A stretch of DNA of 64,000 nucleotides from Allobacillus halotolerans. Its GTDB lineage: Bacteria; Bacillota; Bacilli; Bacillales; Alkalibacillaceae. The translations under genes were made by a program, and so were the position numbers. Location: NCBI RefSeq assembly GCF_028743495.1, contig NZ_CP117968.1. One strand, given 5' to 3'. The notes beneath the pieces are model-generated. The model was not told the origin of the DNA and did not search any database. It was given only the letters and a program-made list of their open reading frames with translations. Of this stretch, positions 58,545 to 64,000 are shown in pieces; position 1 is the first letter of the stretch, and each line of letters opens with the position of its first letter.

Positions 58545-58991
58545 TTATTGTTCAACGACATGCACTCGAAGTGTTGCTGTCACATCTTGGTGCAGTTTCA
58601 CCGGTACATTCGTAAAACCAAGTGAACGAATTGGATCGTCCAATTCGATCTTCCGTTTATCTACTTTGATTTGATGTGTCTTTTTCAATTCTTCAGCAAT
58701 TTGCTTACTCGTAATCGATCCGAATAAGCGGCCTGAATCACCTGATTTAGCTGATAGCTCAACGGTAAGGTTCTCAACCGTTTCTTTTAATTTCTTTGCT
58801 TCTTCTAACTCTTGTTTGGCTTTCTCTTTCTGTTTCTCTTTTTGCGCTTCCAACTGTTTGAGATTACCGGGTGTCGCTTCAACTGCTAGGTTATTTTTCA
58901 ATAAATAGTTATTCGCATATCCGATTGCTACGTCCTTTACTTCGCCTTTTTTTCCTTTACCTTTAACGTCTTTTGTGAAAATTACTTTCAT
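58545..58991 (-). CDS. rplI: 50S ribosomal protein L9
   Basis: 148 aa. MKVIFTKDVKGKGKKGEVKDVAIGYANNYLLKNNLA is the canonical N-terminal rRNA-binding domain, followed by a long central helix (LEAQKEKQKEKAKQELEEAKKLKET) and the C-terminal domain GRLFGSITSKQIAEEL. Overlaps gdpP by four bases, so coupled translation. Confidence 0.97.
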   Translation of the reverse strand: MKVIFTKDVKGKGKKGEVKDVAIGYANNYLLKNNLAVEATPGNLKQLEAQKEKQKEKAKQELEEAKKLKETVENLTVELSAKSGDSGRLFGSITSKQIAEELKKTHQIKVDKRKIELDDPIRSLGFTNVPVKLHQDVTATLRVHVVEQ

Positions 58992-60961
58992 TCGTTCTCA
59001 TCCTCCCCTAAATATTCATCGATGATCCCTTGAAGTTGCTCAACCACTTGTTCAATGGTTGTATCTTCTAATTGAGTAGCAGCGTTCGTCAAGTGACCAC
59101 CCCCGTTCATACTTTCCATGATCACTTGCACATTCACTTCACCAAGTGACCGGGCGCTGACCCCGACTTTTCCATCCGAACGCTCTGACACGACGAAAGC
59201 CGCACGCACATCTGTCATGGTCAGTAAGGTGTCTGCTGCTTGAGCAATGATGACTGCACTATATGGTTCGCCTTCTTCAGCACGAGAGATGGCAATCCCT
59301 TGTTTATAAATCTCAGCATTTTTAATCAGCTCACTACGCCTGATATACACGTCGATATCTTCTTTCAACAGCTCTTGGACAAATACGGTATCTGCCCCTT
59401 TTGATCTTAAATAGGAAGCTGCATCAAATGTTCTTGAACCTGTACGTAATGCAAATGATTTTGTATCGACAATGATCCCAGAAAGTAGTGAAGAAGCTTC
59501 CAGTACATTGAACTTTAATGGACCGTCCTGGTATTGAAGTAACTCAGTCACCAATTCAGCCGTAGAAGAGGCGTATGGTTCCATGTAAACCAATGTCGGG
59601 TCCTCGATAAATTCCTGTGCACGACGGTGGTGGTCGATGACAACGACATGATCCGTCCGGTTCAACAATTTCTCTTCCATGACCATGGATGGTTTATGCG
59701 TATCTACGACAATGACGAGTGTATCCTTCGTCAACATTTCCAGAGAATCTTCCGGCGTAATGAACCATCTAGAGAGTTCTTCGTCTTGATTGATTCGGTC
59801 CATTAATCGATTCACACCCGTATTATTCCCATCAGGGTCGAACACGACATAACCATTTTTATCATTCTGTTGAGCCAGCTTTAAAATCCCAATACACGAG
59901 CCGATTGAATCCATATCTGGCATTTGATGCCCCATAACGAGAACTTGGTCACTTGCTTTCACCAATTCACGTAATGCATGGGAAATAACTCGCGCCCGAA
60001 CGCGTGTACGCTTCTCCATTGGATTCGTTTTTCCACCGAAGAATTTTACTTTTCCAGATTCATCCTTCACTGCAACTTGGTCACCGCCTCGCCCGAGAGC
60101 AAGGTCTAAACTCGATTGTGCCAAGGTGCCGAGTTCAGGTAAACTTTCCGTGTTTTTTCCGACTCCAATACTTAAAGTCAAGCTCACATTTTGATCAGAG
60201 ATCAATTCACGTACCTCATCCAAAATTTCAAACTTCGTCTTTTCGAGTTGTGATAAAATTTCTTGGTTCATGACTGCAAGGAAACGGTCGGAAGAAGTCC
60301 GCTTTAAAAAGATTCCATGGTTTTTCGACCAATTATTCAGCAATGACGTCACTTGTGAGTTCAACTGACTCTTCAGCGTATCATCCATTGCCTGTGTCAG
60401 TTCATCGTAGTTATCCAAGTATATAATCGCCAAGACAGTTTCTTCGTCTTGATGCTTTTTCTCAATCTCAATTTGTTCTGTACGATCGAATAGATAGATC
60501 AATCGGTGATCTCTTTTGTGAATTAAATGGAATTTCCGGTCATGAATCGCAACCCACTCTTCATCCATTTCACTGTTTGCCATCGATAATAGTGTTTCGG
60601 ACACATGTGACAGCGATTGACCAATAATGGATTGATCCTTATCAATGAAGTCATTTAAATACGGATTTGCCCATTCAATTTCCCGATCTTCACTATATAA
60701 AATAATGCCCACTGGCATTTCCAATAATGCTTCCTCACCGACCTTTTTCACTCGGTAAGACAACGTCGAAACATATTGTTCCGTCCGTCTTCTGAGCCGG
60801 TCTTCTGCACGCAAGGATAGAATGATAATAATGATGAGAACTGCTGTTAACGCAATTCCAATAAACCATTCATAAAAAATGGTCACAATAGCTAACGCTG
60901 TAGCTAAGATGTATAAGGACCAAAGGTATTTATTAATAATCAGTTTCTTGATATCTTTCAT
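58988..60961 (-). CDS. gdpP: c-di-AMP phosphodiesterase GdpP
   Basis: 657 aa. Two N-terminal membrane helices (about 12-45), a PAS-like haem/redox domain (VGIILYSEDREIEWANPYLNDF), a degenerate GGDEF domain (about 170-300), and the DHH-DHHA1 phosphodiesterase: GHQMPDMDSIGSCIG, VVDTHKPSM and VIDHHRRAQEFIEDP with all metal ligands. Hydrolyses c-di-AMP, controlling potassium/osmotic and wall homeostasis. That fits the osmoadaptation and Wal genes nearby. Operon yybS-gdpP-rplI-dnaC. Confidence 0.97.
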   Translation of the reverse strand: MKDIKKLIINKYLWSLYILATALAIVTIFYEWFIGIALTAVLIIIIILSLRAEDRLRRRTEQYVSTLSYRVKKVGEEALLEMPVGIILYSEDREIEWANPYLNDFIDKDQSIIGQSLSHVSETLLSMANSEMDEEWVAIHDRKFHLIHKRDHRLIYLFDRTEQIEIEKKHQDEETVLAIIYLDNYDELTQAMDDTLKSQLNSQVTSLLNNWSKNHGIFLKRTSSDRFLAVMNQEILSQLEKTKFEILDEVRELISDQNVSLTLSIGVGKNTESLPELGTLAQSSLDLALGRGGDQVAVKDESGKVKFFGGKTNPMEKRTRVRARVISHALRELVKASDQVLVMGHQMPDMDSIGSCIGILKLAQQNDKNGYVVFDPDGNNTGVNRLMDRINQDEELSRWFITPEDSLEMLTKDTLVIVVDTHKPSMVMEEKLLNRTDHVVVIDHHRRAQEFIEDPTLVYMEPYASSTAELVTELLQYQDGPLKFNVLEASSLLSGIIVDTKSFALRTGSRTFDAASYLRSKGADTVFVQELLKEDIDVYIRRSELIKNAEIYKQGIAISRAEEGEPYSAVIIAQAADTLLTMTDVRAAFVVSERSDGKVGVSARSLGEVNVQVIMESMNGGGHLTNAATQLEDTTIEQVVEQLQGIIDEYLGEDENE

Positions 60962-61000
60962 GATAACGTCATCTCCTAATGGACTGACATCAGACTCTAT

Positions 61001-61948
61001 TTATTGGTTTCCGTTATTCGATAAGCGACTGCGTAACTGGAAACCTAAGTCAATTATACCTAAAATCCGTAAAGGATACAGGAGTAAAAATGGAAATAAT
61101 ACTAAACCAGCAACGACCGCAAACGGAACGAATTTTGGCCATTTTTTATGATGGACATAAAATACAATAAATGAAATTCCCTGAACGACCAATAACAAAC
61201 CGATCATGGAATATAAATTCACACCGGCTAAATATAGCATGTCACTTGGATCGGTGTAAATCCAGGTCAAAATAATGGCAATTAAGTAATACCAAATTAA
61301 CGATGTTGGAAAACTTAAGTAACGAAGCTTTGGAAACCGGTAAGATGTTTTTTCTGTCCGATTGATCCATCGATAACTCACCCATTGTGCAATCAAAGCA
61401 AACACGATGGAGATAACCATCATAAAGGTTGGGATGAGATAAACGAGACTTTTTGCTTGTTCCTTTGCTAATTCTAACGTTTCTTCATCTAAGTCAACTT
61501 CCATTGTACGCATGAAATTCTCAGAAGTTGAGAAAGAATCTTCTATTCCCTGGTGGATCGTGTCCATCCAATTGATTTGGAAAACAAACTGCGTCACTAA
61601 AAACAATAAGCCAAATCCAACAGCAAAACCTGCTGCTCCTGCCGCCCATGTTTCATAAGGACCGCTTCCTGCTCTTATGGAAGCTCCAATGACAATGCCC
61701 CCGATAGCTACCAATAGAACAAGTGGAACAGATATATAGGTTAGTAACAGCCCACAGATGACGCCGATAATCACAAACAGAACGACTCCTGCTTTCCACC
61801 CATGCTTTTTCGTCATTAAGACGAATGGTACCGGCAACAAGAAGACTGCCACCAAATTAACAATAGGAAAGAAAATCGAAATTAGCATAAGTAATAAAAA
61901 TACAAGGCCATTAACGGCCCCATCTTTAAATATATCCGATTGATTCAT
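61001..61948 (-). CDS. yybS: YybS family membrane protein (DUF2232)
   Basis: 315 aa from the ATG at 61948, which follows AGAGGTGT; the longer frame up to 62014 has no site. About eight membrane spans (GLVFLLLMLISIFFPIVNLVAVFLLPVPFVL; VVLFVIIGVICGLLL; AAGAAGFAVGFGLLFLV; YYLIAIILTWIYT). DUF2232 proteins are S-component-like or biofilm-related membrane proteins next to gdpP in bacilli; no function is proven. Thirty-nine bases precede gdpP. Confidence 0.9.
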   Translation of the reverse strand: MNQSDIFKDGAVNGLVFLLLMLISIFFPIVNLVAVFLLPVPFVLMTKKHGWKAGVVLFVIIGVICGLLLTYISVPLVLLVAIGGIVIGASIRAGSGPYETWAAGAAGFAVGFGLLFLVTQFVFQINWMDTIHQGIEDSFSTSENFMRTMEVDLDEETLELAKEQAKSLVYLIPTFMMVISIVFALIAQWVSYRWINRTEKTSYRFPKLRYLSFPTSLIWYYLIAIILTWIYTDPSDMLYLAGVNLYSMIGLLLVVQGISFIVFYVHHKKWPKFVPFAVVAGLVLFPFLLLYPLRILGIIDLGFQLRSRLSNNGNQ

Positions 61949-62354
61949 AAACGCTTCTACACCTCTTTTATTAACGCTTGATGACTTCATAATCACCAAG
62001 AATAAAACAAACACCTACTTCCATTATTTTAGCAGGGAATCCATTGCATTGAAAGACTTCATGCTTGGTAACTAATTCAATAGATGAATTCCGAATCTTT
62101 TCTACCCGACTCGGTCTCCAATTCACATCAAAGGATCATATTTATTGATTTAGGGAACATATAATCTCTGTTTGGGAGCATAAAAAAGTCATTCGGGAGC
62201 ATATCTTCTGACAATGGGATCATATGTGTCTCGCTTGGCTCATATATTTCCAACAAAGACCCATATCCAAGCTTGGCAAAGTCACACGTTCCCTCTCAAG
62301 TTCAAGAAGATGAAAAAAGCGACTTACCTTTTCGATAGATAAGTCGCTTCTTTA
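61949..62354. other. Gap with rpsR terminator and a GGGAGCATA repeat
   Basis: About 400 bases. 62317-62349 is the rpsR terminator (AAGCGACTTA / TAAGTCGCTT with T-run on the minus strand). Upstream, 62155-62270 contains repeated words: GGGAGCATA twice (near 62175 and 62200), then GGGATCATATG, GGCTCATATA and GACCCATATCC at roughly 22-28-base spacing, a decaying periodic repeat without coding frame. Confidence 0.5.
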
Positions 62355-62582
62355 TTATTCGCCACTTACAAATGGTAGTAATGCCATTTGTCTAGCGCGC
62401 TTAATTGCTTTAGTCAATTTACGCTGATATTTTGCAGATGTTCCTGTTACACGACGAGGTAAAATTTTACCGCGTTCGGAAACGAAACGTCTTAGCAAGT
62501 CAACATCTTTATAGTCGATGTGTGTAATTCCATTCGCTTTGAAATAACACACCTTTCTACGCTTACGTCCACGACGTGCCAT
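62355..62582 (-). CDS. rpsR: 30S ribosomal protein S18
   Basis: 75 aa, MARRGRKRRKVCYFKANGITHIDYKDVDLLRRFVSERGKILP then RRVTGTSAKYQRKLTKAIKRARQMALLPF, the canonical S18. The single Cys12 is in the zinc-site position of the CxxC-type paralogues but only one Cys is present, so it does not bind zinc. Last gene of rpsF-ssb-rpsR; 15-base gap to ssb. Confidence 0.98.
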   Translation of the reverse strand: MARRGRKRRKVCYFKANGITHIDYKDVDLLRRFVSERGKILPRRVTGTSAKYQRKLTKAIKRARQMALLPFVSGE

Positions 62583-62597
62583 GCAAATCCCTCCTCA

Positions 62598-63080
62598 TTA
62601 AAATGGTAAATCGTCATCTGAAAGGTCGACTGGTTCGCCTTCTCTTTCAAATGGATTATTACTTTTCGGAGCAGACTGTTCTTGTGTCTGTCTCTGAAAG
62701 TTTTGATTGTTATTCGATGAGTTTGCCATGGTTGAACCTTGCCCACTTTGACCGGAGCTTCCTTTTGTTTCAAGGAACTGAATGCTCTCAGCCATAACTT
62801 CTGTTATATATACACGCTTCCCGTCTTGTCCTTCAAAATTACGCGTTTGGATTCGACCATCGACACCGATCATACTACCTTTTTTCATGTAGTTTGCTAA
62901 GTTTTCAGCCTGTCTACGCCAAGCGACACAATTAATAAAGTCCGCTTCACGCTCTCCTTGCTGATTCGAAAACGGTCTGTTTACGGCAATATTGAAGTTT
63001 GCTACTGCTACACCGTTTGGGGTATAACGCAAGTCTGGGTCACGTGTAAGTCTTCCTACTAAAACGACTCGATTCAACAC
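62598..63080 (-). CDS. ssb: Single-stranded DNA-binding protein
   Basis: 160 aa from the GTG at 63080, chosen because AAGGAG lies eight bases upstream; the frame extends to a GTG at 63089 that overlaps this site. OB fold LNRVVLVGRLTRDPDLRYTPNGVAVANFNIAV, FINCVAWRRQAENLANYMKKGSMIGVDGRIQTR, a Gln/Ser/Asn-rich linker and the acidic tip DLSDDDLPF that recruits repair and replication proteins. It lies between rpsF and rpsR, the usual bacillar order. Confidence 0.97.
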   Translation of the reverse strand: MLNRVVLVGRLTRDPDLRYTPNGVAVANFNIAVNRPFSNQQGEREADFINCVAWRRQAENLANYMKKGSMIGVDGRIQTRNFEGQDGKRVYITEVMAESIQFLETKGSSGQSGQGSTMANSSNNNQNFQRQTQEQSAPKSNNPFEREGEPVDLSDDDLPF

Positions 63081-63092
63081 ATACAACACTCC

Positions 63093-63383
63093 TTATTGGT
63101 CATCTTCACGAATAGCCATATGACGAATAATGTTGTCTGAGAACTTCGCTAAACGATCAAATTCGTTAATAGCTTCTGGTTCAGCTTGGAAATTCAACAA
63201 AACATAGTAACCTTCACGATGGTCGTTGATTTCATAAGCTAAACGTTTCATACCCATTTCGTCAACGTTTTCAAGTTCCGCGCCATTGTCAGTAAGCACT
63301 TTGTTGAAGTATTCGACAACTTCTTTACGTGCTTCTTCTTCTAGATCTGGGCGGATGATGTACATGATTTCGTATTTATTCAT
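63093..63383 (-). CDS. rpsF: 30S ribosomal protein S6
   Basis: 96 aa from the ATG at 63383, which follows AAAAGGAGGTGCAGACGG; the longer frame is non-coding leader. MNKYEIMYIIRPDLEEEARKEVVEYFNKVL, GAELENVDEMGMKRLAYEINDHREGYYVLLNF and NIIRHMAIRED are canonical S6. It binds S18 and starts the operon rpsF-ssb-rpsR; 13 bases to ssb. Confidence 0.98.
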   Translation of the reverse strand: MNKYEIMYIIRPDLEEEARKEVVEYFNKVLTDNGAELENVDEMGMKRLAYEINDHREGYYVLLNFQAEPEAINEFDRLAKFSDNIIRHMAIREDDQ

Positions 63384-63408
63384 CCGTCTGCACCTCCTTT
63401 TGGACTTA

Positions 63409-63436
63409 GCGGCTCTATTGCATATTGAATAGAGCA
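63409..63436 (-). promoter_or_regulatory. Candidate S6:S18-binding leader of rpsF
   Basis: In the rpsF 5' leader a hairpin GCTCTATT-CAATATGC-AATAGAGC is directly followed by CCGCTAAGTCC, 20 bases before the ribosome site. The conserved S6:S18 RNA motif in many rpsF leaders is a stem with a bulged CCG, so autoregulation by excess S6:S18 is plausible. Confidence 0.45.
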
Positions 63437-63519
63437 AGGAGTAATTTGATTAGATTAATTACTCACATCAACGTATTATACCAAACAAATCTCATCGAAA
63501 CAACCAAAAATCATTGGAT

Positions 63520-64000
63520 TTACACATTAAAACGGAAATGAATGACGTCACCATCTTGGACGATATATTCTTTACCCTCTAGACGTACTTGTCCTCTTTC
63601 TTTCGCAACAGCCATGGACCCAGCATCCGCCAAATCTTCATAAGAAACGATTTCTGCACGGATAAAACCTCTCTGAAAGTCTGTGTGGATAATTCCAGCA
63701 GCTTCCGGAGCTGTCATACCGGTACGGAATGTCCATGCACGTACTTCTTGTTCTCCTGCCGTAAAATAAGTTGCTAAGCCTAACATATTATAAGAAGCTT
63801 TGATTAATTGATCTAATCCTGATTCCTCAATACCCAGTTCTTGTAAAAATTCAGTTTTCTCTTCGCCTTCTAACTCGGCGATTTCTGCTTCAACTTTCGC
63901 ACAGATGACAATCACTTCTGCATCTTCAGCAGCGGCGAATTCTTTTACGCGCTGGACATGCTCATTTTGCTCAATATCCAACAGCTCGTCTTCCCCGACG
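63520..64000 (-). CDS. ychF: Ribosome-binding ATPase YchF (Obg family), C-terminal part
   Basis: The frame is open to the window end, so only the last about 160 codons are present. VQRVKEFAAAEDAEVIVICAKVEAEIAELE, LGLATYFTAGEQEVRAWTFRTGMTAPEAAGIIHTDFQRGFIRAEIV and KERGQVRLEGKEYIVQDGDVIHFRFNV form the end of the helical and the TGS domains. YchF hydrolyses ATP, binds the ribosome and modulates stress responses; the P-loop is outside the window. It lies just upstream of rpsF as in other bacilli. Confidence 0.95.
   Translation of the reverse strand, partial: VGEDELLDIEQNEHVQRVKEFAAAEDAEVIVICAKVEAEIAELEGEEKTEFLQELGIEESGLDQLIKASYNMLGLATYFTAGEQEVRAWTFRTGMTAPEAAGIIHTDFQRGFIRAEIVSYEDLADAGSMAVAKERGQVRLEGKEYIVQDGDVIHFRFNV

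Noticed and set aside
62155..62270. GGGAGCATA-type periodic repeat as a coding or CRISPR-like structure
   Set aside because: Spacing and words decay quickly, no frame is open across it and it is too short; recorded only as part of the intergenic gap.
1..64000. CRISPR array
   Set aside because: No series of regularly spaced identical direct repeats; the only tandem repeat (51715) has two units, and no cas gene is present.

Overview
Base composition, codon use and gene order place this window in a low-GC Firmicute of the Bacillaceae, most likely a halotolerant or halophilic relative of Virgibacillus, Oceanobacillus or Halobacillus (inference). Evidence: the right half carries, all on the minus strand, the classic oriC-flanking block ychF-rpsF-ssb-rpsR-yybS-gdpP-rplI-dnaC(dnaB)-...-purA-tRNA-Phe-...-walRKHIJ-htrA-rlmH, and the left half carries a glycine-betaine synthesis and uptake locus typical of osmoadapting bacilli.

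Layout. 1-3.5 kb: 3' end of bacterial nitric-oxide synthase, then small hypothetical and membrane genes separated by GGGCGC...GCGCC palindromes. 3.6-9.8 kb: an NmrA-like oxidoreductase and the osmoprotection locus (GbsR regulator, OpuAC-like binding protein, betaine-aldehyde dehydrogenase GbsA, choline dehydrogenase BetA) with a shared operator-like AT-rich motif. 9.9-14.1 kb: a GntR regulator divergent from a CoA-transferase / CitE-like lyase / 2-hydroxycarboxylate transporter operon, followed by a scrap of a second betA 3' end. 14.3-18.0 kb: a TPP-riboswitch operon for thiamine-precursor uptake (thiY, DUF77, thiX, thiZ, ykoF). 18.4-20.6 kb: metNIQ.

20.7-41.6 kb is the accessory region. It starts with a fragment of an IS21-type element and holds a lactate-oxidase-like flavoenzyme, a Zn-ribbon/MORN pair, a solitary HEPN protein, an AlwI-family type IIS restriction-modification system with two adenine methylases and a second possible nuclease subunit, a DUF4365 protein, a second unknown protein and a wrecked TrlF gene. 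The last 7.7 kb (33.96-41.65 kb) is bounded by two direct repeats that both encode the RlmH C-terminus (GEPYHK-stop) with only synonymous differences. That is the signature of an SCC-like insertion at the 3' end of rlmH (orfX), although no ccr recombinase is present. Its cargo is a two-gene unit (unknown 309-aa protein plus a ClpB-like AAA+ ATPase with a duplicated N-terminal domain), a two-gene unit with HEPN-like motifs, a scrambled IS21 element abutting a group II intron scrap, a pentapeptide-repeat protein and a possible 36-aa membrane peptide. I regard this cassette as the best candidate for an undescribed (probably defence) system.

41.6-64 kb is core chromosome: rlmH, a dense DnaA-box cluster, htrA-type protease, the complete Wal cell-wall-homeostasis operon, an M23 endopeptidase, tRNA-Phe, a short haem-copper-oxidase-like protein, a long-hairpin repeat, purA, an ABC exporter with a LytTR regulator built on a dead ABC ATPase, replicative helicase, rplI, gdpP, yybS, the rpsF-ssb-rpsR operon and the 3' part of ychF.
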